A stretch of DNA of 64,000 bases, taken from Gemmatimonadota bacterium. Lineage in GTDB: Bacteria; Gemmatimonadota; Gemmatimonadetes; Longimicrobiales; Gaopeijiaceae. Of the stretch, positions 51,003 through 59,902 are shown one piece after another. A program made the position numbers and the translations under genes. The stretch lies in the NCBI GenBank assembly GCA_041390105.1, contig JAWKQO010000001.1, forward strand, positions 622,001-686,000. Direction: 5' to 3'. Under the pieces are notes generated by a model. It was not told where the DNA came from, did not search any database, and saw only the letters and a program-made list of their open reading frames with translations. The first letter of the stretch is position 1; every line of letters starts with the position of its first letter.

Positions 51003-52781
51003 CTAATAGTCCACGGGCCGAAGATAGAACTCCCCGATGGCGCTACTCGAGAGCACCGCCACAGTGGGCAGCTCTCTCTTCCAATGGGTGCCATCGAGCC
51101 GACGCACGACCAGCGAGACGGCTCCAGCGTGGAAGCCGGCCCGCACCAATTCCTCCTCGGTGTAGCCCTTCAACAGCCAGAAGAGGATTCGATCCGCCTC
51201 CGGATAGGCGACGCCGAGCTCGTCCTCGTCGTGCACGCCGATGACCAGGTCCGCGCTGGCTGGCTTGTCCACGATCACGCCCGGCACACCGAGGTGGCGA
51301 GCGAGCGCCCAGACCTGTGTCTTGAACAGATCACCGAGCGGATTGATGGGCGGCGAATCGTCCGCGTGCCATGTGTAGTATCCCAGCAAGCGTTCGCTCT
51401 TGTTCCCGGTACCGAGCGGAAGCGCACCGAGCTTGGCGGACTGGTCGAACAGCGTGACCGCCCGGAGGCGCGCGCAGACGTTTCCTCTGCGCAGTGGCGA
51501 GATCTCCGGCTCGAACGCCTCGATGTAGGCATCGACGGGTCCGGTGATCTCGATGGTCCGCTCCGGGGCCCCCACCGCCTCCAGCGCCAAGCGGGCATGA
51601 TCGAGGGAGTCTTGGCTCGAGGTGCGGTACGGAAGCCGGAAGCCGTGCACGTTCTCCGCGCCCAGGGCCCGCGCCGCCAGAAAGAGCGAGACGGCCGAGT
51701 CCACGCCCCCGGAAACCCCTACCACGACCCGCTCGAAGCCCCTGCGGCGCACGACCTCGTCCCGGATGAACTCCACCAACGTGTGTTCGACCAGATCCAG
51801 GTCGAGGTCGAGCATCGAGGCGTCCGCGGGGTCGGGCGCGCCGCTGGCGCGCACCCCACCGCCCTGTAGCCGTATCGCGAGGGCCGGGGCGCCCTCTGCC
51901 GCTCCCTCCCGGAAGGCGCGCTCCAACGAGCGCTGCAGGTGAGGCAGCGCCCGCTCCAGATCCCCCAGGAGCGGCGCGTCGAAGCGGACCCGGTCGATGG
52001 CGGAGCCATCCAGGTCCGCCCGCACCAAGCCCTCCTCCATGAGCGGTCCGCGCTCCAGCACCACGCCGTCGGGGCCGATCACCAATGAGCCCCCGGCGAA
52101 GAACTTCCCGCCCTCCGAGCCGACGAGCTGGGCCACTGCCACGAACACGCCATGCTCGGCGGCCAGGGCCGGGGCCAGAGCCTCCCAGCGCTCCAGATTC
52201 CCGGGGCGCCCGGATCCGGCCCCGAAGTCACGTGCCGGGGAGGCGCTGACGATGAGGATCAGCTCGGCCCCCCCCACGGCCAGGACCGCACCGGGCAACG
52301 AATGCCACGCCTCCTCACAGATCAGCAGGCCCATGCGGCCGAAGCGAGACGAATACGCCGTCAGCGCCGCCCCCGCCTCGACGAAGCGGTCCTCGTCGAA
52401 CACGCCGTAGGTCGGCAGGAACATCTTCCGGTGGACATGCACGATCTGCCAGCGATCACCCACCGGGGTGAAATGGGCCACGGCATTGTAGAGCCGATGG
52501 CGCCAGCGCTCGTAGAAGCCCACGACCACGTCCGGGGCGCCCACGGGTGGCCTTCCCAGCCGCTCGGCCAACGCCTCGCTCGACAACGCCACCTCGGCGA
52601 CTCCGCCCTCCAGGAAGTACCCACTGAGTGCGCACTCCGGGAAAACCAGGAGGTCGACGGCATCGCTGGACTCGGAGATCCGCTCCCGAATCCGATCGAG
52701 ATTGGCCTCGACCTCCGCCTTGGCGGGCTTGAATTGCGCCAGCGCGAGGCGTAGGGTGGCTGCTCCCCTGTGACCTTCCAC
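51003..52781 (-). CDS. nadE: Glutamine-dependent NAD+ synthetase
   Basis: About 592 residues from GTG 52781, which follows GAGGAAGGG. The N-terminal nitrilase-like glutaminase domain keeps its triad: Glu in LLVFPECALSGY, Lys in HRKMFLPTYGVFDEDRF, Cys in GLLICEEAWH. The synthetase domain (from about residue 340) has VVVGVSGGVDSAVSLFLAAR and LGTGNKSERLLGYYTWHADD. It amidates nicotinate adenine dinucleotide. The gap to the + strand gene on its left (50906-51002) has only a short CGCCT/AGGCG inverted repeat. Confidence 0.95.
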   Translation of the reverse strand: MEGHRGAATLRLALAQFKPAKAEVEANLDRIRERISESSDAVDLLVFPECALSGYFLEGGVAEVALSSEALAERLGRPPVGAPDVVVGFYERWRHRLYNAVAHFTPVGDRWQIVHVHRKMFLPTYGVFDEDRFVEAGAALTAYSSRFGRMGLLICEEAWHSLPGAVLAVGGAELILIVSASPARDFGAGSGRPGNLERWEALAPALAAEHGVFVAVAQLVGSEGGKFFAGGSLVIGPDGVVLERGPLMEEGLVRADLDGSAIDRVRFDAPLLGDLERALPHLQRSLERAFREGAAEGAPALAIRLQGGGVRASGAPDPADASMLDLDLDLVEHTLVEFIRDEVVRRRGFERVVVGVSGGVDSAVSLFLAARALGAENVHGFRLPYRTSSQDSLDHARLALEAVGAPERTIEITGPVDAYIEAFEPEISPLRRGNVCARLRAVTLFDQSAKLGALPLGTGNKSERLLGYYTWHADDSPPINPLGDLFKTQVWALARHLGVPGVIVDKPASADLVIGVHDEDELGVAYPEADRILFWLLKGYTEEELVRAGFHAGAVSLVVRRLDGTHWKRELPTVAVLSSSAIGEFYLRPVDY

Positions 52782-52908
52782 GACGTCCCTTCCTCTCAGG
52801 GCTCGGTTCTTGCGCGGAGACGGGCCGGTGCGGTCGGGGGCGCGCGGAAACAACTCTCGGCGCCCCGGGGTTTCACCGACAACGTGGCTTCAACCCGCGA
52901 GTCGACGC

Positions 52909-54537
52909 ATGGCCGGTAAGATAGCGACCGCTGCCCTTCTGGGTATCCTGATCCTCCCACAGGCCGCCGTTGGCCAGCAGCAGGACCGGGTGTCGACCCG
53001 CTCCCGGCCCAGGCCCGCCGCCTCCGGGGAGGAGGCCCAGGTCTTCCAACAGACGTTCGAGACCATCCGAGACTACTACATCCAGTCTCTCGGAGACTCC
53101 GCCCTGTGGGAGCGCGCCATCCAGGGGCTGATCGAGAAGATCGACGACCCCTACGCCACCGTCTTCACGCCGGATGAGCTGGCGCAATTCCAGGAAGAGA
53201 CCACCGGGGACTACGCCGGCATCGGCGTACAGATCTCCGGGCTCGAGAACACCATCGCCGTGACCATCGTCTTCAAGGGCACGCCGGCCGACGATGTCGG
53301 CCTGCTCGTGGGAGACCGCATCGTCACGGTCAACGGTGAGAGCACAGAGGGATGGAGCACATCGGACGTCTCGGACCGGATTCGCGGACGCCCGGGCACT
53401 CCTGTGGACATCGAGATCCAACGCGAGGGAGCGGGCCAGCCCATTCCCTTCACCATCACGCGTGGCACCGTGCACGTCGAGGCGGTGCATTCGGGTTTCG
53501 TGCACGACTCCATCGGCTACATCCTCCTCGATAGGGTGGCCCGTGGGTCGGCCGCGGAAATCGGCGCTGCTCTGGCCCAGTTGAGCGGCGCCAAGGGCAT
53601 CATCCTCGACCTACGCCGCAACCTCGGCGGATACCTGGACGAATCCCTCTGGATCTCGGACCTCCTACTCTCGCCGGGTCAGAAGCTGGCCAGCGTCCGT
53701 AGCCGCGCCGTGGGGCGCAACGGTGAGCGCGCCGAGGAGAGCTACGATGACAGCCGCCCCAGTCTGCTACCGAACATGCCGATGGTCGTGTTGGTGGATG
53801 AGAACACCGCCTCGGCCGCCGAGATCGTTGCCGGTGCCTGGCAGGACCACGACCGGGCCCTGATCATCGGCAACCGTACCTTCGGCAAAGGCGTGGTTCA
53901 GACTCTGCTCCCCCTTCCCGCCGGGAGGGTCATTCGCTTGACCACGGGGGAGTGGTACACCCCCCTTGGTCGCTCCCTGCACCGTCCGCGGGATCGAGAG
54001 GGGCACCTGCAGCCGCAGGACCTCGACTCCATCCCGTTGGTGGCCACGGCACTGGGCCGCCAGATCAAGGCCGGTGGCGGCGTCTCCCCCGATCTCGAGG
54101 TGCGGGACGATACGCTGACGTTGGCCGAGCGCGAGCTCTTCACCGCGGCAGCGCAGGAGGGCGTGCCCCTGAACCTGCGCATCGCCGAGTTCGCGTTGCG
54201 CGTCGCGCGCCGCAGCCTTTCGGAGAGCCAGCGGCCGGAGGTGGCCCGTGCCGAATTCGATGAGTTCGTCGACGGGTTGGTCGCCGAAGGCCTCCCCACC
54301 GCGGCTCTGAACGAGACCGGCGTCCGCGAATACCTGTACTGGCGCAGCCGGGTGGCGGCGGCCGAGCGAGCGGACGCGCTGGGCCTCTCGATGGAAGTCC
54401 GCATGGAGCGCGATCCGGTGCTTACCGCCGCGGTCGAACTGCTCCAGGGGGTCAGCAGCCAGCGACAGCTCTTCTCCGAAGCCATGGCGCGTGCGGGGGC
54501 GCCCTCCAGCTCACGCACGGGGGCCCTGCAGCACTAG
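52909..54537 (+). CDS. ctpA: S41-family C-terminal processing peptidase
   Basis: About 542 residues from ATG 52909. A signal peptide (KIATAALLGILILPQAAVGQ) is followed by a PDZ domain (residues about 90-180; YAGIGVQISGLENTIAVTIV, VGDRIVTVNGESTEG) and the S41 protease core. The catalytic Ser302 lies in VDENTASAAEIVAGA and Lys327 in TFGKGVVQT. Such proteases trim periplasmic or lipoprotein substrates. The extra 130-residue C-terminal region is helical. The gap 52782-52908 to nadE is divergent; no clear promoter seen. Confidence 0.93.
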   Translation: MAGKIATAALLGILILPQAAVGQQQDRVSTRSRPRPAASGEEAQVFQQTFETIRDYYIQSLGDSALWERAIQGLIEKIDDPYATVFTPDELAQFQEETTGDYAGIGVQISGLENTIAVTIVFKGTPADDVGLLVGDRIVTVNGESTEGWSTSDVSDRIRGRPGTPVDIEIQREGAGQPIPFTITRGTVHVEAVHSGFVHDSIGYILLDRVARGSAAEIGAALAQLSGAKGIILDLRRNLGGYLDESLWISDLLLSPGQKLASVRSRAVGRNGERAEESYDDSRPSLLPNMPMVVLVDENTASAAEIVAGAWQDHDRALIIGNRTFGKGVVQTLLPLPAGRVIRLTTGEWYTPLGRSLHRPRDREGHLQPQDLDSIPLVATALGRQIKAGGGVSPDLEVRDDTLTLAERELFTAAAQEGVPLNLRIAEFALRVARRSLSESQRPEVARAEFDEFVDGLVAEGLPTAALNETGVREYLYWRSRVAAAERADALGLSMEVRMERDPVLTAAVELLQGVSSQRQLFSEAMARAGAPSSSRTGALQH

Positions 54538-54586
54538 GGAAGCCCAGCACTCGCGGCGCGTCCCACGTTCGGGGCGCTACGGCCCA

Positions 54587-54618
54587 GCGCTACTCCTGGT
54601 TGGCGCTACTCCTGGTTG
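54587..54618. repeat. 16-bp tandem duplication at the xerD 3' end
   Basis: GCGCTACTCCTGGTTG occurs twice in direct succession (54587-54602 and 54603-54618). The second copy contains the xerD stop and last codons; the first copy duplicates them just past the gene. It appears to be a recent slippage duplication without effect on the protein. Confidence 0.9.
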
Positions 54619-55523
54619 CGCGGGTGGTACGCACGGTGGACGTCCCGGAGGTAGGCCCGATCCACATGGGTGTAGATCTGGGTGGTGGAGATGTCCGCAT
54701 GTCCGAGGAGTTCTTGAACGGCCGCCAGGTCCGCCCCGCCCTCCAGAAGGTGCGTCGCGAATGAATGCCGCAACGTGTGGGGAGAGACCTTCTTGGTGAG
54801 ACCCGCTCGCTGCGCGTGCGTTTGCACCAGGGTCCAGACCGTCATGCGCGATAGCGGACGTCCCTTCTGGCTCAGGAACACCACTCCCTCACCCCGACCC
54901 CGATCGAGTAAGGGGCGCACGTCTCTCAGGTAGCGCTCCACCGCGCGCTGGGCAGGCCTTCCGATGGGGACGATGCGCTCCTTGGCGCCCTTACCGAAGA
55001 CGAGGCACACGCCCTCCTCGAGGTCTACGTCGCTGATCTTCAGGGAAGTCACTTCCGACACGCGCAGCCCGCCACCGTAGAGCACCTCCAGAATGGCCCG
55101 ATCACGCCAGTACAGGGGGTGGTCCAGGTCTCCGGCTTCCAGAAGCTGCACGACCTCGTCCACTGCCAACACGCGAGGCAAGCGCCGCCACGCCCGTGGA
55201 GCCTCCAGCCGTTCGGTGGGATCGGCATCGAGGTAGCCCTCGGCCGTGAGAAAGCCGAAGTAGGAGCGGAGCGAGGATTGGATGCGTCGAATGGAGGTAG
55301 GCTCCAGCCCTTCGTCCTTGAGCGCGATCATGAACCTGCTCAGGCGGCTGGAGTCCACGGCCGGGGCGCTCTTCACGCCCTGCTCGGCGAGCCAGGTCGT
55401 GAGCCGGTGCACGTCGCCCTCGTAGGCTTGCACCGTGCGCTCGGAGAGGCCTCGCTCGAAACGGAGGTACTCGTCGTAGGCCTTCAGATGATAGGCGGCT
55501 GACGATTCAGGCACCTGGGTCAC
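54606..55523 (-). CDS. xerD: Tyrosine recombinase XerD
   Basis: 305 residues, the usual XerC/XerD length. The N-terminal SAM-like domain has YDEYLRFERGLSERTVQAYE; the catalytic domain shows Arg in LYGGGLRVSEVTSLK, Lys in VFGKGAKERIVPIG, His-x-x-Arg in SPHTLRHSFATHLLEGGADL, a His in LGHADISTTQIYTHV and the nucleophile Tyr in the same segment. It should act with XerC at dif, and the probable dif lies 28 kb away. It ends an operon with fabF, ispF and a DedA gene, overlapping the DedA stop by 17 bases. A phage integrase is unlikely given this context. Confidence 0.93.
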   Translation of the reverse strand: MTQVPESSAAYHLKAYDEYLRFERGLSERTVQAYEGDVHRLTTWLAEQGVKSAPAVDSSRLSRFMIALKDEGLEPTSIRRIQSSLRSYFGFLTAEGYLDADPTERLEAPRAWRRLPRVLAVDEVVQLLEAGDLDHPLYWRDRAILEVLYGGGLRVSEVTSLKISDVDLEEGVCLVFGKGAKERIVPIGRPAQRAVERYLRDVRPLLDRGRGEGVVFLSQKGRPLSRMTVWTLVQTHAQRAGLTKKVSPHTLRHSFATHLLEGGADLAAVQELLGHADISTTQIYTHVDRAYLRDVHRAYHPRNQE

Positions 55524-56151
55524 CGTCGCCCCGTTCGGCCGGGCTGCCCCTCGACCGACGCCACCAAAGCACCCCCACGACGAACACGAGAAGGGCCACG
55601 ATCAGGAGTCCGCGGTTGACCTTGCCGAGCGCCTCGAGAAATGCCGGTAGGTTGTCGCCCGCCACGGTCCCGACCCAGACGAGTCCGCCGTACCAAGCGG
55701 CGGATGCGATGCCAAGGGCCGGGAGCACGATGGTTGCGCGTAGGCGGCTCACGCCCGCGAAGGCCGGGACGACCGCCCGAAGACCGGGAAGAAAGCGCGT
55801 GAGCAGCAGCGCCGGTACGCCCCAACGGCCGAAGAAGCGGTGGACGTGATGAAGCTGGTCGGGAGACAGCAGCCACGCACCGACCCGGCCCGAGAAGAAC
55901 CGCTCGCCGTACCGCCTTCCGAGGCCGTAAACAGCCGCCGCAGACGTGAGATTCGCGGCCCATGTGAGCGCGAAGACCCACTCGGCTTTCAAGATCCCGC
56001 GTGACGCCAGCACCCCTCCGAGGACGACAAAGGTATCGGCGGGAACCGGCGGCACCACGTTCTCCACCGCCGCGCCCAGCGCGAGGAGCAGGTAGATCGT
56101 CGCGACGCCGGGCTCCGACGTCAGCCCGAAGAGCGCCGCGATCTCGGTCAT
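55507..56151 (-). CDS. DedA-family membrane protein
   Basis: 214 residues with four to five membrane helices. Family features: an N-terminal acidic/amphipathic ENVVPPVPADTFVVLGGVLA, the glycine-rich AAAVYGLGRRYGERFFSGRV and the RFLPGLRAVVPAFAGVSRL motif with a conserved arginine and prolines. DedA proteins are thought to recycle or flip lipid carriers such as undecaprenyl phosphate. Its start overlaps ispF, which makes an isoprenoid precursor of that carrier, a suggestive pairing. Confidence 0.92.
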   Translation of the reverse strand: MTEIAALFGLTSEPGVATIYLLLALGAAVENVVPPVPADTFVVLGGVLASRGILKAEWVFALTWAANLTSAAAVYGLGRRYGERFFSGRVGAWLLSPDQLHHVHRFFGRWGVPALLLTRFLPGLRAVVPAFAGVSRLRATIVLPALGIASAAWYGGLVWVGTVAGDNLPAFLEALGKVNRGLLIVALLVFVVGVLWWRRSRGSPAERGDGDPGA

Positions 56152-56621
56152 GTCGTACGAACCAAGGCGACCGCGTACGCCGCCAGGCCTACGCCTTCCC
56201 CGGTCCAGCCCATCCCTTCGTTCGTCTTGCCCTTCACGGAAACCGCGGACACCGGTATGTCGAGCGCGGCGGCCAGCGCTTCACGCATGGACAACGCATG
56301 CGGTGCGATCCGCACGCGCTCTGTGACAACCGTCACGTCGACATTGCCGATCGCGTAGCCTTCCGCCTTCAGAAGTGCCACCGCGCGCCGCAGGAGGTCG
56401 ATCGAGTCCGCGTCCTTCCAGCGTGAATCCGAGGGCGGGAAGTGCCGTCCGATGTCCCCGAGCGCAGTGGCACCCAGGAGGGCATCCGTCACTGCATGGG
56501 CAATGGCATCCCCGTCGGAATGGCCCGCCAGACCCGGCGCGCCTTCGATGCGGACGCCGCCGAGAATCAGCGGACGTGCGGCGTCGAAACGGTGTGAATC
56601 GTATCCGAAGCCGATCCTCAT
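56148..56621 (-). CDS. ispF: 2-C-methyl-D-erythritol 2,4-cyclodiphosphate synthase IspF
   Basis: 157 residues, typical length. IGFGYDSHRFDAARPLILGG carries the zinc-binding Asp and His, LAGHSDGDAIAHAVTDALLG the second metal ligand, and VSVKGKTNEGMGWTGEGVGL the substrate loop. It forms the cyclic diphosphate of the MEP isoprenoid pathway. It overlaps the DedA gene by four bases and follows fabF after 15 bases. Confidence 0.96.
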   Translation of the reverse strand: MRIGFGYDSHRFDAARPLILGGVRIEGAPGLAGHSDGDAIAHAVTDALLGATALGDIGRHFPPSDSRWKDADSIDLLRRAVALLKAEGYAIGNVDVTVVTERVRIAPHALSMREALAAALDIPVSAVSVKGKTNEGMGWTGEGVGLAAYAVALVRTT

Positions 56622-56636
56622 ACGTGCTGCTGCCGC

Positions 56637-57896
56637 CTAGGCGTCCCAGCGCCGGAGGGCCAGACAGACGTTGTGCCCACCGAACCCGAACGAGTTCGAG
56701 AGAACCACGCGCACATCGCGTTCGATGGCACCGCCGTGGGCGTAGTCCAGGTCACACTCGGGGTCGCGACTCGTGCAGTTGATCGTGGGTGGAACGATGC
56801 CCGTGCGACAGACCTGCACACAGACGGCCGCCTCCAGGCCGCCGGCCGCACCCAGGAGGTGGCCGGTCATCGACTTGGTGGAGCTCGCGACCAGCCGGTA
56901 GGCGTGTTCCCCGAAGACGGCCTTGATCGCCTCGGTCTCCCGAGCATCGTTCAGCTGGGTGGACGTCCCGTGCGCGTTGATGTAGTCGACGTCCTCGGGA
57001 GACAGCTGTGCATCCTTCAGCGCACCGCTCATCGCCACCTGGGCCCCGGCATGCTCGGGCGCCGGGCTGGTGATGTGGTAGGCATCTGCCGAAGCGCCAT
57101 AGCCGACGATTTCCGCCAGCACCTGCGCCCCTCGGGCCTCTGCGTGCTCGAGCGACTCCAGGACGACGGTACCCGCTCCCTCGCCGATGACGAAGCCGTC
57201 GCGCTCCCCGCAGAAAGGCCGGCTGGCCGTGGTAGGATCGTCGTTGCGCGTGGACATCGCCTTCATGGCGGCGAATCCGGCGATCGTCAACGGGGTGATG
57301 GTCGCCTCGGTACCACCAGCGACCATTGCATCCGCATCGCCTCGCTGGATGGTGCGCGTCGCCTCGCCGATGGCATGCGCGGAGGACGCGCACGCAGACA
57401 CCGTCGCATAGTTGGTGCCCTTGAGGCCCCAGCGGATGGAGATGAGCCCGGCAGCGATGTCCGGGATGAACATCGGCACGAAGAACGGGCTTACGCGCTT
57501 GGGGCCTCGTTCGATCAGCGTGCGGCACTGCTCCTCGAAGGTCTGGATCCCTCCGATGCCGCTGCCGTAGATGACCCCAAAACGCGACGGGTCGGTTCCG
57601 GGCGGAGGCCCTTCCAGGCCCGCGTTGCCCATGGCCTCCTGGGTGGCGACCAGCGCGAACTGCGCGAAGCGGTCGTAGCGCCGCGCCTCTTTGGCATCGA
57701 GGACGCCCGACGCGTCGAAGTCCTTGACCTCACACGCGATGCGAGTGGGGTAATCTTCGGTCGCCTCGAAGTGCGTGATGGGTCCGCCGCCGCTCCGCCC
57801 TGCGATGAGTGCGGTCCACGTCTGCTCCATCCCGACACCGACGGGAGTCACGACTCCGATCCCGGTGATGACGACCCGCTTGCGCGCCTGGTTCAT
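56637..57896 (-). CDS. fabF: 3-oxoacyl-ACP synthase II FabF
   Basis: 419 residues. The N-terminal VVITGIGVVTPVGVGMEQTW, the catalytic Cys in ATVSACASSAHAIGEATR, His in YINAHGTSTQLNDARETEAI and His in STKSMTGHLLGAAGGLEAA form the Cys-His-His triad of KAS II. It elongates acyl-ACP with malonyl-ACP. Note the SACASSAHAIG form instead of the more common TACATGAHAIG. It lies directly downstream of acpP. Confidence 0.96.
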   Translation of the reverse strand: MNQARKRVVITGIGVVTPVGVGMEQTWTALIAGRSGGGPITHFEATEDYPTRIACEVKDFDASGVLDAKEARRYDRFAQFALVATQEAMGNAGLEGPPPGTDPSRFGVIYGSGIGGIQTFEEQCRTLIERGPKRVSPFFVPMFIPDIAAGLISIRWGLKGTNYATVSACASSAHAIGEATRTIQRGDADAMVAGGTEATITPLTIAGFAAMKAMSTRNDDPTTASRPFCGERDGFVIGEGAGTVVLESLEHAEARGAQVLAEIVGYGASADAYHITSPAPEHAGAQVAMSGALKDAQLSPEDVDYINAHGTSTQLNDARETEAIKAVFGEHAYRLVASSTKSMTGHLLGAAGGLEAAVCVQVCRTGIVPPTINCTSRDPECDLDYAHGGAIERDVRVVLSNSFGFGGHNVCLALRRWDA

Positions 57897-57917
57897 AGAG
57901 GCTTCAGCGCCGCCCGC

Positions 57918-58166
57918 TCAATCGGCGCTGGTCGCGTTCTTCTCGAGGTAGTCGATCGCATCGCCGACGGTGCGCATCTGCTCCGCGTCTTCGTCGGGGA
58001 TGTCGATGCCGAACTCCTCCTCGAACGCCATGACGAGCTCGACCGTGTCGAGGGAGTCCGCACCGAGATCCTCGACGAACGAGGCGTTGCGGGACACCTT
58101 CTCCGCCTCGACACCGAGCTCGTTCACGATGATCTCTCTGACCTTCGACTCCACGCTGTCCGCCAT
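57918..58166 (-). CDS. acpP: Acyl carrier protein
   Basis: 82 residues, strongly acidic. The phosphopantetheine attachment site is Ser in EDLGADSLDTVELVMAFEEE, and EEFGIDIPDEDAEQMRTVGD follows in family order. It carries growing acyl chains for the neighbouring fab enzymes and also donates to PlsX. It sits between fabG and fabF, the classic position, with a 59-base gap upstream that is the largest inside this run. Confidence 0.98.
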   Translation of the reverse strand: MADSVESKVREIIVNELGVEAEKVSRNASFVEDLGADSLDTVELVMAFEEEFGIDIPDEDAEQMRTVGDAIDYLEKNATSAD

Positions 58167-58225
58167 GCTTCCACCTTTCGTTTCTGAGGATTTCAGGCCG
58201 CCCCGAGGAGAGGCCCAACGCTGTG

Positions 58226-58966
58226 CTACATCACCATTCCGCCGTCCACGGCGATCACCTGGCCGGTAATGTAATGAGCCTCCGGTCCGGCCAGGAAGCG
58301 CACTAACCCGGCTACGTCACGGGGTTCCCCGAGCCGTCCCAGGGGGATCCGGGCCCGGAGCGCCTCCGCGGCCTCCGCACCGAGCTCTGCCGTCATGTCC
58401 GTGGAGATGTACCCAGGGGCCACCGCGTTGCAGCGGATGCCTCGCGAGGCCAGTTCCTTGGCTACGCTCTTGGTCAGACCGAGCAACCCCGCCTTGGATG
58501 CCGCGTAGTTGGCCTGGCCGGCGTTGCCCATGATCCCCACCACCGACGAGATATTGATGATCACGCCCGCCTTCCGCTTCATCATCCCGCGGCTGACCGC
58601 GCGAATCATGTGGAAGGCACCTTTCAGGTTCGTATCGAGCACCTGATCCCAGGCCTCGTCGTCGATTCGCATGACGAGATTGTCCCGCGTCACGCCGGCA
58701 TTGTTGACCAGAATTCCGATGTCGCCCAGCGCCTCTTGGACGCTCGCCACCACACCCTTGCTCTGACCTTCGTCGGCGACGTCGCAAGCGAAGCCCTGAT
58801 GTCCGCCCCCCGGTAGGCTGGCGGCCACCGCGCGCGCTCTCTCCTCGTCGCGGGCGACCACGGCCACCCGGGCACCGGCATGGGCCAAGGCCTCGGCGAT
58901 GGCTCGTCCAATCCCACGAGAGCCGCCCGTCACCAGCGCGACGGTGCCTGCCAACTCCTCGCTCAT
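58226..58966 (-). CDS. fabG: 3-oxoacyl-ACP reductase FabG
   Basis: About 246 residues from ATG 58966, which overlaps the fabD stop (ATGA). SDR fold: NADP-binding TVALVTGGSRGIGRAIAEAL, ILVNNAGVTRDNLVMRI, active-site Ser in VIINISSVVGIMGNAGQANY and the YAASKAGLLG Tyr-x3-Lys. It reduces beta-ketoacyl-ACP with NADPH. Any start further upstream would add out-of-family residues. Confidence 0.96.
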   Translation of the reverse strand: MSEELAGTVALVTGGSRGIGRAIAEALAHAGARVAVVARDEERARAVAASLPGGGHQGFACDVADEGQSKGVVASVQEALGDIGILVNNAGVTRDNLVMRIDDEAWDQVLDTNLKGAFHMIRAVSRGMMKRKAGVIINISSVVGIMGNAGQANYAASKAGLLGLTKSVAKELASRGIRCNAVAPGYISTDMTAELGAEAAEALRARIPLGRLGEPRDVAGLVRFLAGPEAHYITGQVIAVDGGMVM

Positions 58967-59898
58967 CCCGTCTCCTCCCGGAGGAACTCCTCGAGCTCGG
59001 CTGCCGTGCCGACGGCCCGGGCCGGCACTCCCTTCGCGTTGCGCCGACCCAGGCCCGTGAGGACCGAGCCGGGGCCGAGTTCCAGGAAGCGGTCCGCACC
59101 GTGAGCGACCTGGGCCGCAACCGACTCGGCCCAACGTACGGGCGCGGTGAGCTGCTCCACCAGACGGGCGCGGGCATCCGCTCCGCCCTGGACCGGCGCT
59201 GCGGTGACGTTGGAGAAGACCGGTACGCGGGGGTCGTGGAAGTCCAGCCCCTCCAGGTGGCGGCGAAGCCCCTCCTGGGCGGGCACCATGAGCGGGGAAT
59301 GGAAGGCTCCCGAGACCTGGAGCGGCACGACCCGTTTGGCGCCTGCCTGCTGCAGCGGGGCCATGGCCCGTTCCACTGCGTCCCGATCACCGCTCACCAC
59401 GACCTGACCCGCACTGTTGAAGTTGGCAGGGACAACGACGGAGTCGGGCGTGGAGACCTCGTCACAGACCGCGACGAGGGCGGCGTCATCCAGTCCGAGG
59501 ACCGCGGCCATCCCCCCTGGACGCGCGAGACCCGCCTCATACATGAGGCTGCCCCGCACGTGCACGGCGGTGAGCGCGTCGACGAAGCTCAGCGTCCCGG
59601 CGCACACGTGGGCAGAGAACTCGCCGAGCGAGTGCCCTGCCGTCGATCCCACGGGACCCAGGCGCTCCCCCAGGACCCGGAGTACCGCGACCGAGTGCAC
59701 GAGGATCGCGGGCTGCGCGTTGCGGGTCGCGGTCAGTTCCTCTGCGGGTCCTGCAAAGGCCAGGCGGGACAGCGCGAAACCCAATTCGGCATCGGCCTCT
59801 TCGAACGTGCGCCGCGCCTCTGCGAAGCGCTGCACCAGATCGGCACCCATGCCCACGAATTGGGAGCCTTGTCCCGGAAACACCACCGCAAGCGACAT
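58963..59898 (-). CDS. fabD: Malonyl-CoA:ACP transacylase FabD
   Basis: 311 residues. VVFPGQGSQFVGMGADLVQR opens the protein, and the nucleophile Ser is in STAGHSLGEFSAHVCAG; GAFHSPLMVPAQEGLRRHL and the C-terminal FLELGPGSVLTGLGRRN are standard. It loads ACP with malonyl groups. It starts five bases after fabH and overlaps fabG. Confidence 0.96.
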   Translation of the reverse strand: MSLAVVFPGQGSQFVGMGADLVQRFAEARRTFEEADAELGFALSRLAFAGPAEELTATRNAQPAILVHSVAVLRVLGERLGPVGSTAGHSLGEFSAHVCAGTLSFVDALTAVHVRGSLMYEAGLARPGGMAAVLGLDDAALVAVCDEVSTPDSVVVPANFNSAGQVVVSGDRDAVERAMAPLQQAGAKRVVPLQVSGAFHSPLMVPAQEGLRRHLEGLDFHDPRVPVFSNVTAAPVQGGADARARLVEQLTAPVRWAESVAAQVAHGADRFLELGPGSVLTGLGRRNAKGVPARAVGTAAELEEFLREETG

Positions 59899-59902
59899 GG
59901 GA

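Noticed and set aside
54606..55523. xerD as a phage or island integrase
   Set aside because: Housekeeping length and operon context, no att repeats, no mobile genes nearby.
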